Below, piece by piece: positions 54,208 through 62,685 of a stretch of 64,000 bases of DNA. Made by a program: the position numbers and the translations under genes. Source of the stretch: Aequorivita xiaoshiensis (GTDB taxonomy: Bacteria > Bacteroidota > Bacteroidia > Flavobacteriales > Flavobacteriaceae); NCBI RefSeq assembly GCF_022008395.1, contig NZ_JAIRBB010000010.1, positions 47,479-111,478 of the forward strand, in the 5' to 3' direction. How positions within the stretch are numbered: position 1 is the first letter of the stretch; each line of letters starts with the position of its first letter. Under the pieces are notes generated by a model, which ran no database searches, was not told where the DNA came from, and worked only from the letters and a program-made list of their open reading frames with translations.

Positions 54208-55464
54208 TTAGACAATCATCCCTGCTGCTACCGTCTCATGTGTGGAATCTTCTATTAAGATAAAACTTCCTGTAATTCGGTTGTCGCGGTATTCGTCTAC
54301 CATTAAAGGGCGTGTAGTGCGAATGGTAATTCGGGCAATATCATTCATATTCAAGGTATTATCCTCCTCTTGACGAGCATAGGTGTTGACATCTATTTTA
54401 TAAATCACATCTTTTATCATTGCCTTTTGTTCGTTTGAGGTATGAACTATAGTGTATTTCGCCCTAGGTTTGGCTGCAGAAGTATTAAACCAACACAGCA
54501 TCGCGTCAAATTCCTGTAAGGCTTTAGGTTGGTTGTTTTGCTTTACAATCATATCACCACGACTAATATCTATATCATCTTCTAGAGTAATAGAAACACT
54601 CATAGGTGCAAATACCTCATCCATAGCGCCTTCCATAGTATCGATGCTTTTAATTTTCGAACTAAACCCAGATGGCATAACAACTACTTCATCTCCCTTT
54701 CTAAAAATTCCACTAGCAACTCTACCTGCATATCCTCTATAATCTATAAAACCTTCTCGTTGCGGACGTAAAACCGTTTGCACCGGAAAACGAGCGTCAA
54801 TTTTATTGATATCACTCCCAATATGCATAGTTTCTAAGGCATGTAATAAAGGTGGGCCTTGATACCAATCCATATTTGTCGAACGATTTACTACATTATC
54901 ACCATTTAATGCACTTATAGGAAGAAATTGAATGTCCTTAACAATAAGTTTCGAAGAAAAACCTTCAAACTGGCTAACAATATTCTCATAAACCTCCTCG
55001 GAATAGTCCACTAAATCCATTTTATTGATACAAACAATAATATGAGGAATTTGTAGAAGGGAAGCTATAAATGCGTGACGTTTAGTTTGTTCTATTACCC
55101 CGTGTCGCGCATCAATTAAAATTAATGCAGCATTTGCTGTAGAAGCTCCCGTAACCATATTTCGGGTGTATTGTATGTGCCCTGGAGTATCGGCAATGAT
55201 AAACTTACGCTTGGGAGTTGTAAAATATCTGTAAGCAACATCTATAGTAATCCCCTGCTCACGCTCATCGCGTAAACCATCTGTAAACAACGCAAGATCA
55301 ATTCCTTCGTGTCCTTTTTTACGGCTTGTATTTTCTACCGATTCCAACTGATCTTCAAAAATAGCTTTGCTATCGTACAGTAGCCTTCCTATTAAAGTAC
55401 TCTTCCCATCATCTACACTCCCCGCAGTCGTGAATCTCAATAACTGATTCTTATCTATTTCCAT
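54208..55464 (-). CDS. cysN: Sulfate adenylyltransferase subunit 1 (GTPase)
   Basis: Regulatory GTPase that drives CysD to make adenylylsulfate. 418 residues: P-loop GSVDDGKS (15-22), DTPGHIQY (about 91-98), NKMD (about 146-149), then two beta-barrel domains. No fused APS kinase, which is encoded separately at 56802. cysD lies upstream with a 295-base gap filled by heptamers, longer than expected within an operon. Confidence 0.94.
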   Translation of the reverse strand: MEIDKNQLLRFTTAGSVDDGKSTLIGRLLYDSKAIFEDQLESVENTSRKKGHEGIDLALFTDGLRDEREQGITIDVAYRYFTTPKRKFIIADTPGHIQYTRNMVTGASTANAALILIDARHGVIEQTKRHAFIASLLQIPHIIVCINKMDLVDYSEEVYENIVSQFEGFSSKLIVKDIQFLPISALNGDNVVNRSTNMDWYQGPPLLHALETMHIGSDINKIDARFPVQTVLRPQREGFIDYRGYAGRVASGIFRKGDEVVVMPSGFSSKIKSIDTMEGAMDEVFAPMSVSITLEDDIDISRGDMIVKQNNQPKALQEFDAMLCWFNTSAAKPRAKYTIVHTSNEQKAMIKDVIYKIDVNTYARQEEDNTLNMNDIARITIRTTRPLMVDEYRDNRITGSFILIEDSTHETVAAGMIV

Positions 55465-55636
55465 TATAAATGCTTATCACAGTTTATATTATATTGAATA
55501 TTATCTAATAGTGTTCTTCTCCCAAAACCCTTCATTACTCATAAGCAAGATTTAAAAACCAAGTTGAAAGAAGCTAAACTTTTGTCTCATGAAATTGAAA
55601 CTACCACTCAACCTCCTGTATCACGATTTCGTCCGA

Positions 55637-55762
55637 ACTCATAACTCACAACTCTGAACTCATAACTCTGAACTCACAACTCTTAACTCTTAACTCATAA
55701 CTCATAACTCATAAACTTTAAGTAAGTAAATCCATAATTCTGAATTCTTAATTCTTAATTTA
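55637..55762. repeat. Heptamer tract between cysD and cysN, reverse orientation
   Basis: Units AACTCAT, AACTCAC, AACTCTG, AACTCTT are the complement of the GAGTTNN dialect, followed by ATTCTGA, ATTCTTA, the complement of the NNAGAAT dialect. The order of the two dialects is also inverted relative to 37530-37860. The tract overlaps the last bases of cysD. Confidence 0.88.
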
Positions 55763-56665
55763 AAAATACCCCTCTCTTTTCCTGTCCTCCATTGCTGTAT
55801 CGCTCCTTTTATCATCGGTACGATTGCCGCGTTCAGTTTGTTTCATAGCTGCTACCTCCAGAACAATTTTATCTAAGGTATCAGCATCCGATTCAATGCC
55901 ACCTGTAATAGTGATATCACCAAGGGTTCTAAAACGAACTTTCTTAGTGTGAATCTTTTCGTTTTCCTCAAGTTTTAAGTATTCAGAAACTGGAATCCAA
56001 GAATCACTTCGCCATACTACTTCACGATTATGGGCTTTATATAAAGAAGGAATTTCAATTTGTTCTCTTTTGATGTAATTCCAAACATCCATTTCTGTCC
56101 AATTGCTTATTGGGAAGGCACGGAAATGCTCTCCTTCAAAATGTTTTCCGTTAAGAATATTCCAAAGCTCTGGGCGTTGGTTTTTTGGGTCCCATTGTCC
56201 AAAATCGTCTCTGTGTGAAAAAAAGCGTTCTTTTGCTCGAGCTTTTTCTTCATCGCGTCTGCCGCCGCCAATAGCACAATCTATTTTGTTGCTTTCAATA
56301 GCATCCAATAAAGTTGTTATTTGCAAGGCATTACGAGTAGCGTGCTTTCCTCTCTCTTCAGCAACACGCCCAGCATCAATAGATTCCTGTACAGAACCTA
56401 CTAACAACTGTACTCCTAAATTCTTCACTAAATTATCTCTAAACTGAATGGTTTCAGGGAAGTTATGTCCTGTATCAATATGCAGTAAAGGGAAAGGTAT
56501 CTTACAAGGGTAAAATGCTTTTTTTGCTAAATGGGTTACAAGAATAGAATCTTTTCCTCCAGAAAACAGTATTACAGGATTCTGAAACTGCGCATATACC
56601 TCCCGAAGAATATAAATAGCTTCAGATTCTAATTCATCTAAATAATTTAAATAATATTTACTCAT
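55760..56665 (-). CDS. cysD: Sulfate adenylyltransferase subunit 2
   Basis: ATP-pyrophosphatase-type enzyme that makes adenylylsulfate from sulfate and ATP. 301 residues, the standard length. PP-loop SGGKDS (35-40), HIDTGHNFPET (about 82-92), RRDEEKARAKER (about 157-168) and the family's end RGNRTDDKRSD with a terminal EGYF. Partner of CysN. The stop lies in a heptamer tract. Confidence 0.95.
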   Translation of the reverse strand: MSKYYLNYLDELESEAIYILREVYAQFQNPVILFSGGKDSILVTHLAKKAFYPCKIPFPLLHIDTGHNFPETIQFRDNLVKNLGVQLLVGSVQESIDAGRVAEERGKHATRNALQITTLLDAIESNKIDCAIGGGRRDEEKARAKERFFSHRDDFGQWDPKNQRPELWNILNGKHFEGEHFRAFPISNWTEMDVWNYIKREQIEIPSLYKAHNREVVWRSDSWIPVSEYLKLEENEKIHTKKVRFRTLGDITITGGIESDADTLDKIVLEVAAMKQTERGNRTDDKRSDTAMEDRKREGYF

Positions 56666-56692
56666 TTACATTTTATTTATCCGAGGCATACC

Positions 56693-56796
56693 TCTTTACT
56701 CTCTGTTCTATTTTCTCTGCTCTATTTTCTATATTCCCTGCTCTCTTTTCTATGTTCCCTGCTCTCTTTTCTATATTCTCTATTCTCTGTTCTTCC
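56693..56796. repeat. Pyrimidine-rich repeat, CTCTGTT/TTTTCTA dialect
   Basis: Repeats of TCTCTGTTCTATTTTC-like units, about 21-24 bases apart, built from CTCTGTT, CTATTTT, CTGCTCT words. Same sequence type as 9600-9626 and 9909-9945. Lies between cysC and cysD. Confidence 0.75.
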
Positions 56797-56801
56797 CCCC
56801 T

Positions 56802-57392
56802 TTACTTTGCTCTATCATCAATCTCATTCAAAATTAATGAAACCGCATCTTCCACCGAAATCTGTGAAGTATCTATTTCAATATCTGCTGCCATAGGGGG
56901 CTCATAAGGTGCATCTACACCGGTAAAGTTTTTAATTTCTCCTGCTCGAGCTTTAGCGTATAAACCCTTAACATCTCTGCTTTCACATATCTCAATTGGA
57001 GTATTTACATATACTTCTATAAAGTTTTTATACCCTACAATCCGTTTTACCATTTCTCGATCCTCTCTATAAGGCGAAATAAATGAAGCCAAAACTATCA
57101 AACCCGCATCCAGCATTAAATTGGCTACTTCGGCTATACGTCTGATATTTTCCGTTCTATCTTCAGGTGAAAATGTCAAGTTGTTATTTAACCCACCTCT
57201 AACGTTATCACCATCTAAAAGATAGGTGTGCATATTGCGTTGAAAAAGAGCTCGCTCCAAAGCATCGGCAATGGTAGACTTTCCAGACCCCGATAGCCCT
57301 GTAAACCAAAGCAACATTGGCTTCTGCTCTTTTAAATCACTCCTTTCATTTTGAGAAACACTAAAATTATGTGGAATAATATTTTCTTTCAT
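56802..57392 (-). CDS. cysC: Adenylylsulfate kinase
   Basis: Phosphorylates adenylylsulfate to PAPS, the donor for sulfotransferases. 196 residues: P-loop GLSGSGKST (32-40), [20 protein letters not shown] (60-79), [10 protein letters not shown] (about 104-113) and the mobile-lid region [17 protein letters not shown] (about 142-158). Separate from CysN, as in assimilation or sulfation clusters. It lies between a DUF2061 gene and cysD. Confidence 0.95.
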   Translation of the reverse strand: MKENIIPHNFSVSQNERSDLKEQKPMLLWFTGLSGSGKSTIADALERALFQRNMHTYLLDGDNVRGGLNNNLTFSPEDRTENIRRIAEVANLMLDAGLIVLASFISPYREDREMVKRIVGYKNFIEVYVNTPIEICESRDVKGLYAKARAGEIKNFTGVDAPYEPPMAADIEIDTSQISVEDAVSLILNEIDDRAK

Positions 57393-57507
57393 TATTAAAA
57401 CAGATATTTCGTTTATTCTTTTTTCAACTTAACCAATAGCTGTATTTTTTTACAACTAAAATCTCCTCTACCCTTTTTCCTATCTAATGCCATTAATCTA
57501 TATATAA

Positions 57508-57592
57508 AGAAGATTCATAATTCATAATTCTGCATTCTGAATTCATAATTATCTCACGTCTCACATCTCACGTCTAAAGTCTCACATCTCCA
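57508..57592. repeat. Heptamer tract, reverse NNAGAAT plus CTCACNN dialect
   Basis: ATTCATA, ATTCATA, ATTCTGC, ATTCTGA units, then TCTCACG, TCTCACA, TCTCACG, TCTAAAG, TCTCACA. Seven-base step throughout. It ends within the stop region of the DUF2061 gene. Confidence 0.8.
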
Positions 57593-58013
57593 CCCTATCA
57601 ATCAAACCATAATCAATTCTATACCAAATTCGTTCGTGAATATAGTATAAAATCATTTTTGTTAAAAGTTCAGCTAGACCTATTTTAACTCCAGTTAAAG
57701 GGTTACCGGTTAACAGCCAAGCTAAAACCATAGTATCTGCTGTTCCCACCATTCGCCAAGTAATAGTTTTTGCTAAATGCCGCATTTTGTTTTCGCGAAC
57801 CAATCCACTTTTTGAAAGATTGATACTAAACCAAACTCGTTCGTGTAAGTAATACAGTACCATTTTCGTTATTACCTCGGCGAATCCTATTTTTAACCCC
57901 GTCATAGGGTTTCCTGTGATTAACCATGATAGAAACACGGTATCTACAGACCCCACTATTCTCCAGGTTAAGGCTTTTGCAATATGTCGTTTTCTAGAAG
58001 GATCCTTCATCAA
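57582..58013 (-). CDS. Two-domain DUF2061 membrane protein
   Basis: 143 residues made of two copies of the DUF2061 unit (about 8-66 and 77-138). Each has AKxxTWRxVGxxDT, then a hydrophobic helix with ITGNPMTGLKIG or LTGNPLTGVKIG, and the closing YYxHERxW. Two membrane helices per unit. The family is often found beside or fused with cysC-type genes, as here; function is unknown, and a sulfate-linked membrane role is inferred. Four-base overlap with cysQ. Confidence 0.88.
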   Translation of the reverse strand: MMKDPSRKRHIAKALTWRIVGSVDTVFLSWLITGNPMTGLKIGFAEVITKMVLYYLHERVWFSINLSKSGLVRENKMRHLAKTITWRMVGTADTMVLAWLLTGNPLTGVKIGLAELLTKMILYYIHERIWYRIDYGLIDRVEM

Positions 58014-58798
58014 ACTTCTGCAACAAAATAGTTGTTCAATAAATTAGGCTTGTTATAAATCATTTCGTTGCCAGTTGTTTGGTCAATAACACTTATACCA
58101 ACTGCTTTGCAAATTGCATGTCCTGCGGCTGTATCCCATTCCATAGTAGGGGCATATCGCGGATATAGATGCGCCAAACCTTCAGCTAACAAACAAAATT
58201 TTAATGAACTTCCCTTAGAAACTATTTCAACCTTATGTTTCTTTTTTACCTCAGAAATAAAGTCTTCTGTTTCCTTATTTAAATGCGATCGACTTCCAAC
58301 TATTTTTACTTCTGAAGTTATAGCCGAAGGTTTTATCGCTTCTGCTTTTGCAAAAATTTCTTTAACCGAATCCTCTTCAGAAGAAATAATTACTTTTCTT
58401 GACTCCTTTCCTGTTTCCGAAGTATAATAAAGCTCTTTTGAAACTGGAACGTAAATCACACCTAATATAGGAGCGCCATTTTCAACTAATGCAATATTTA
58501 CAGTGAATTCACCATTTCGTTTTATAAATTCTTTTGTACCATCTAGGGGATCTACAATCCAACAATGTTTCCAGTCTTTTCGTTCTTCATAATCTAACTG
58601 ACGGTTTTCTTCGCTTATAATTGGAATATCAGTAGTAAACAGATACTTCATTATAGCAGTATTTGCATTTTTATCTGCCTGAGTTAAAGGAGACGCGTCA
58701 TCTTTAGTTTCAACATTAAAATCGGTTTCGTAAATTTTTAAAATTTCAGCACCTGCAACTAAGGCTGCTTTAATTGCTATTGTTAAAAGTGATTTCAT
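58010..58798 (-). CDS. cysQ: 3'(2'),5'-bisphosphate nucleotidase
   Basis: Hydrolyses PAP, the by-product of sulfotransferase or PAPS reductase, to AMP. 262 residues of the inositol-phosphatase fold: SEEN (62-65), metal-binding DPLDGTKEF (D83, D86; 83-91) and WDTAAGHAI near the C-terminus. Overlaps the DUF2061 gene by four bases and so is part of the sulfate-activation operon. Confidence 0.93.
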   Translation of the reverse strand: MKSLLTIAIKAALVAGAEILKIYETDFNVETKDDASPLTQADKNANTAIMKYLFTTDIPIISEENRQLDYEERKDWKHCWIVDPLDGTKEFIKRNGEFTVNIALVENGAPILGVIYVPVSKELYYTSETGKESRKVIISSEEDSVKEIFAKAEAIKPSAITSEVKIVGSRSHLNKETEDFISEVKKKHKVEIVSKGSSLKFCLLAEGLAHLYPRYAPTMEWDTAAGHAICKAVGISVIDQTTGNEMIYNKPNLLNNYFVAEV

Positions 58799-58870
58799 AC
58801 TCGCTTTGGTTAGGGGCTACAAAATACAATTTAATGAATAACAATAAAAAGTTATTAGCATCAACAAATA

Positions 58871-60070
58871 TCACCTATCGAACTTGTAATATTCTAAATA
58901 AGGATGCGGGGTTTTGTTGATAGAGTTAATCACAGCGTCCATTCCCATTACACTAAATGTTATTCCATTGCCACCAAATCCTAATACATAATGTTCGTTT
59001 TTATTAGAATCTGTTTTTCCAAAATAAGGCAAACCATCTTTTGTTTCTCCAAAAGTTCCTGCCCAAGTATAATCTGCAATAAATGGAATTTCAGGAAAAC
59101 ACTTTTTAAAACTTTTAGTTAAGGCTTTTTCTTTTTTTGAAAGCAATGCATCCCGTTTCGCTGCATTCTTAAAGTCTCGGTCACCACCACCCATTACTAT
59201 TCGTCCGTCATCAGTGCTTCTGAAGTATAAATAGGGTTCATCGGTATTCCAATAAATTCTATCTTTAAATGCTTTTGGAACGGTTTTAAATGCTTCAGAC
59301 GCTAGAGCATAAGTGCTTTTTAATTCAACTATTTCCTCCTTTACAGTTTCTACACTTTCATAACCTGTACAGTGAACTATGTCATCTACTTCAATAGTAA
59401 AATCATGATTTACAGTAGCAATCACCTTTTCATCTTTAAATTTCACATTATTCAACGCTGTTTTATCATAAATTTGCAACCCTTTTTTGGTACAATACTT
59501 CAACAAATCGTGGGCAAATCGATAAACATCCATCACCGCGCCCGATTCTGACTCGATGGCAGCATAAGCATTTAATTCTATTTCACGTAAATCTTCTTTG
59601 GAAAGCCACTTCACCTTAAAACCGTGTTGTTGACGGGCTTCAAACTCTTCTTTAAGAAAAGTAACATCCTTTTTAGTGGAAGTAAAATAGACGCTCTTCT
59701 TTTTCGTAAACCCACATTTACTTTTAATTTTTTTTGCAATTAGTTCGAGGTCCGAAATAGATTTTTCACAATTTTGATAGCTTGATACCGCAATGGTGAC
59801 ACCCACAAGGTCGATTAATTTATGTAGCGGTTCATCGATTTCATATTGCAACATCGAAGTACTAGCAGCTGTACTTCCGTTACAAATATCACGTTTGTCC
59901 ACCATGACCACTTTCTTACCTTCTTCTAAAAGTTTATAGGCAACTAGTGCTCCTGTTATCCCTGCTCCAACTATTAGAACTTCTGAAGAAGTAGATTCCC
60001 GAAGTGATGGATAACTCTGAGGGAATTCATTTTTTATTAACCAAAAAGGCTCGTTTGATTTTAAGTCCAT
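58871..60070 (-). CDS. FAD-dependent oxidoreductase (DAO family)
   Basis: 399 residues. Near the N-terminus EVLIVGAGITGALVAYKLL (about 30-48) is the GxGxxG dinucleotide fold, then VVMVDKRD with the acidic end. C-terminal GLPYFGKT and HYVLGFGGNGITFS close the FAD site. Oxidises an amine or amino acid, such as glycine or D-amino acids; substrate unclear. Divergent from the DUF2383 gene with a 181-base gap holding an inverted repeat. It precedes cysQ by 72 bases and may be independent. Confidence 0.87.
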   Translation of the reverse strand: MDLKSNEPFWLIKNEFPQSYPSLRESTSSEVLIVGAGITGALVAYKLLEEGKKVVMVDKRDICNGSTAASTSMLQYEIDEPLHKLIDLVGVTIAVSSYQNCEKSISDLELIAKKIKSKCGFTKKKSVYFTSTKKDVTFLKEEFEARQQHGFKVKWLSKEDLREIELNAYAAIESESGAVMDVYRFAHDLLKYCTKKGLQIYDKTALNNVKFKDEKVIATVNHDFTIEVDDIVHCTGYESVETVKEEIVELKSTYALASEAFKTVPKAFKDRIYWNTDEPYLYFRSTDDGRIVMGGGDRDFKNAAKRDALLSKKEKALTKSFKKCFPEIPFIADYTWAGTFGETKDGLPYFGKTDSNKNEHYVLGFGGNGITFSVMGMDAVINSINKTPHPYLEYYKFDR

Positions 60071-60156
60071 AGTTTTTAATTGAAAGATAGAAAATTAACT
60101 TGAATCCATATTTAAACGTGAAAACAATATTCTTAAAATATGAATTGCACAAATCT

Positions 60157-60173
60157 TAACAACAATTGTTAAA
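60157..60173. promoter_or_regulatory. Inverted repeat between divergent genes, possible operator
   Basis: TTAACAA and TTGTTAA flank CAA. It lies about 87 bases from the FAD oxidoreductase start and 79 from the DUF2383 gene. TATCTTTAT (60222-60230) is a possible -7 for the rightward gene. Confidence 0.35.
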
Positions 60174-60251
60174 CACTTCTCAATTAAGAAAACTGTAAGA
60201 TACTCAAGTAAATACTTCAAGTATCTTTATATCAACCAAAAAAAGAAAACT

Positions 60252-60731
60252 ATGAAAACTACAAATGAAAAAGCAAGAGAAGACAACCACGATAACCTGG
60301 TTAACAATTTACAAGAGCTTTTAGAAAAGAATTACGATGCTGAAAAAGGGTTTACAAAAGCAATGACTGACGCAAAAACGCCTCAATTAAAATCATTTTT
60401 AAAACAGCAAGCCGTTCAAAGAAGTCGTTTTGCAACCGAGCTTACTAATGAAATTATCAATTTAAATGAAGAACCTAAGGAAAAGGGAAGTTTTGCCGGA
60501 GATCTTCACCGAACTTGGATAGATGTTAAAAGTGCATTTACAGGGCACGACGATGAAGCAATCTTAGAAGAATGTATAAGAGGTGAAAAAGCGAGTTGGG
60601 ATGAATACGAAGACAAACTAAAGCACGAAAATTTTCCACCTAAAATTGCTGAAGTAGTTCAAAAACAGGCTACCGAAATTTACGGTACACTAAAGAAAGT
60701 GAGAACGCTTGAAGATATTGCCGACCATTAG
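60252..60731 (+). CDS. PA2169-type four-helix-bundle protein (DUF2383)
   Basis: 159 residues, soluble, almost entirely helical, no signal peptide. The ferritin-like four-helix layout is visible: helix 1 NLVNNLQELLEKNYDAEKGF (about 16-35), helix 2 LKSFLKQQAVQRSRFATEL, helix 3 DEAILEECIRGEKASWDEYEDKL (about 98-120), helix 4 IAEVVQKQATEIYGTLKKVRT. GxxSGDLHRxW-like FAGDLHRTWIDVKSAFTG is the family core. Linked to stress response in other bacteria; no metal site can be assigned. Terminator at 60751. Confidence 0.87.
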   Translation: MKTTNEKAREDNHDNLVNNLQELLEKNYDAEKGFTKAMTDAKTPQLKSFLKQQAVQRSRFATELTNEIINLNEEPKEKGSFAGDLHRTWIDVKSAFTGHDDEAILEECIRGEKASWDEYEDKLKHENFPPKIAEVVQKQATEIYGTLKKVRTLEDIADH

Positions 60732-60748
60732 GATGATGCTTAAATAAA

Positions 60749-60786
60749 TAGAAAACCCCGAGTCAAAAACGATTAGGGGTTTTCTA
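60749..60786. terminator. Bidirectional terminator between convergent genes
   Basis: TAGAAAACCCC pairs with GGGGTTTTCTA in eleven perfect pairs; T-rich and A-rich flanks serve both directions. It separates the DUF2383 gene and the rhodanese fusion. Confidence 0.85.
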
Positions 60787-60808
60787 TTTAATTCTTAATA
60801 GTATTGTA

Positions 60809-62194
60809 TTAAGCTTCCACTGGAATTCCAGCTTCTTTAATAGCTTTAAATCCTCCGGCAACATCCACTACATTATGAATTCCTCGACTTTTTAAAATAG
60901 AGGCTGCAATTACTGAACGATATCCGCCTGCACAGTGCAAGTAAAAAGGTTCATTTTCTGGCAAACCATCTAAATATTCGTTTAAGAAACCAAGAGGGGC
61001 ATGTTGGGCTTGTGGAATATGAGCCGTATTATATTCACCATCATTACGAACATCCACAATAGGAACATTAGATTGCATTTTTTCTTTTAAAGTTTCCGCT
61101 GAAACTGACGTTAAGGTGTCGATTTCCTTACCTGCTTTTTCCCAAGCAGCTACGCCACCTTCTAAGTAACCTAAAGTTTTATCGAAACCAACTCTAGATA
61201 ATCGTGTAACAGCTTCTTCTTCTCTACCCGGAGCAACTACTAACAGTATTTTTTGTTCTACATCGGCAAGCAAAGCGCCCACCCAAGGAGCAAATCCACC
61301 ATCTAACCCTATAAATATAGAACGTGGAATATGACCTGAAATAAAGTCATTTTGATGACGAACGTCCAATACTATCGCATTTGTTTCATTAGCAACTCTT
61401 TCAAAAGTTTCTGGATCTAATGCTTTCGTTCCCTCAGCAAGTACTTCGTTAAAGTCTGAATATCCTTCGCGATTCATCTTAACGTTCATCGGGAAATACA
61501 AAGGAGGCGGAGCTAAACCGTCGGTAACTTCTTTTATAAACTCTTTACGCGTCATATCTGCACGTAAAGCGTAGTTCATTTGTTTTTGATTTCCTAAAGT
61601 GTCAACCGTTTCTTTCATCATATTTTTCCCGCACGCAGAACCAGCCCCGTGAGCAGGGTAAACAATAACATCATCGGCTAAAGGCATAATTTTGTTTCGA
61701 AGACTATCAAACAATATTCCGGCTAAGTCTTCTTGAGTAACTTCATTGGCTTTCTGTGCAAGATCAGGACGTCCTACATCACCTAAAAATAAAGTATCTC
61801 CACTAAAAATAGCGTGATCTTTTCCATTTTCGTCTTTCAGCAAATACGTTGTGCTTTCCATAGTGTGTCCTGGAGTATGGATTGCAGTTATGGTTACATC
61901 ACCTAATTTAAATACCTCATTATCTTTTGCTACAATTGCTTCAAAAGTAGGATTGGCTAATGGGCCATATACAATTGGCGCTCCTGTTTGCTGCGAAAGC
62001 GTTATATGCCCACTAACAAAATCGGCGTGGAAATGGGTTTCAAAAATATATTTGATTTTAGCGTTGTCTTTTTCAGCACGCTCAAGATATGGCTTTGTTT
62101 CTCTTAATGGGTCGATAATTGCTACTTCACCCTGACTTTCAATATAGTATGCACCTTGTGAAAGGCAGCCTGTATATATTTGTTCTACTTTCAT
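60809..62194 (-). CDS. MBL-fold persulfide dioxygenase-like protein fused to two rhodanese domains
   Basis: 461 residues. N-terminal ETHE1-like metallo-hydrolase (1-250): THFHADFVSGH (53-63; H54, H56, D58), HTPGHTMEST and SGDTLFLGDVGRPDL. Then rhodanese 1 (about 255-360), whose active position reads VAPGREE without Cys, and rhodanese 2 (about 365-461) with C421 in HCAGGYRS. It would oxidise glutathione or protein persulfide and move sulfane sulfur. The first rhodanese is probably structural. TATATTTG at 62211-62218 (minus strand) is a likely -7. Confidence 0.93.
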   Translation of the reverse strand: MKVEQIYTGCLSQGAYYIESQGEVAIIDPLRETKPYLERAEKDNAKIKYIFETHFHADFVSGHITLSQQTGAPIVYGPLANPTFEAIVAKDNEVFKLGDVTITAIHTPGHTMESTTYLLKDENGKDHAIFSGDTLFLGDVGRPDLAQKANEVTQEDLAGILFDSLRNKIMPLADDVIVYPAHGAGSACGKNMMKETVDTLGNQKQMNYALRADMTRKEFIKEVTDGLAPPPLYFPMNVKMNREGYSDFNEVLAEGTKALDPETFERVANETNAIVLDVRHQNDFISGHIPRSIFIGLDGGFAPWVGALLADVEQKILLVVAPGREEEAVTRLSRVGFDKTLGYLEGGVAAWEKAGKEIDTLTSVSAETLKEKMQSNVPIVDVRNDGEYNTAHIPQAQHAPLGFLNEYLDGLPENEPFYLHCAGGYRSVIAASILKSRGIHNVVDVAGGFKAIKEAGIPVEA

Positions 62195-62210
62195 AATTAC
62201 AAAATTTCTG

Positions 62211-62218
62211 CAAATATA
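62211..62218 (-). promoter_or_regulatory. Candidate -7 element of the persulfide dioxygenase gene
   Basis: TATATTTG on the minus strand fits TAnnTTTG, 17 bases before the start codon. No evident -33; the inverted repeat at 62247-62278 is just upstream of it. Confidence 0.4.
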
Positions 62219-62246
62219 AGAAATGCTACTACTATAAGTCGTTTCT

Positions 62247-62278
62247 AAAGTTTTGTATGGTCTTTTTCACAAAACTTT
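62247..62278. promoter_or_regulatory. Perfect 10-bp inverted repeat between divergent genes
   Basis: AAAGTTTTGT (62247-62256) and ACAAAACTTT (62269-62278) flank a 12-base spacer. It is placed upstream of both candidate -7 elements (62211-62218 leftward and TATCTTTAC at 62303-62311 rightward), a typical site for a shared regulator. Confidence 0.45.
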
Positions 62279-62331
62279 TACATTAAGACTTACAACTTAT
62301 TTTATCTTTACCAATTAACCTAAAATGTAAA

Positions 62332-62667
62332 ATGATGAAAAAACTTGCATTTATCTTATTATCGTTAATAATAGTATCCTGTGCTACTGAAAGTGACAGA
62401 GAAGCTGTTATTCGTGAATTGGCAAAAAAAGATGCCATTGAAAAACTAGAATTACCTGAAGGAACAAAATTCAATAATGAAAATATTGAAGTCACAGAAA
62501 CCGACGTTGAAGACGGGACAATTGGAGTGAATTATTTGGTGAAAATCACAATCAAATCACAAGATCGCGATGGAAACGAAATAGTAAAAGTCCACACTTT
62601 TAAATATAACAAAGCTAATGGTGATGGTACTTCACCAAACCATTACAAACTTATTTCCCACGAATAA
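62332..62667 (+). CDS. Small hypothetical lipoprotein
   Basis: 111 residues. Signal with lipobox IIVSCA (Cys about residue 18), then a short helix rich in Asp/Arg/Lys and two beta-strand stretches (ENIEVTETDVEDGTIGVNYLV in two parts, about 50-70, and IVKVHTFKY). No family recognised. ATG at 62332 and 62335 are both possible starts. It shares direction and a 18-base gap with the M28 peptidase gene, so the two are probably cotranscribed. Confidence 0.7.
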   Translation: MMKKLAFILLSLIIVSCATESDREAVIRELAKKDAIEKLELPEGTKFNNENIEVTETDVEDGTIGVNYLVKITIKSQDRDGNEIVKVHTFKYNKANGDGTSPNHYKLISHE

Positions 62668-62685
62668 ATTAAATTAAAACAACCT

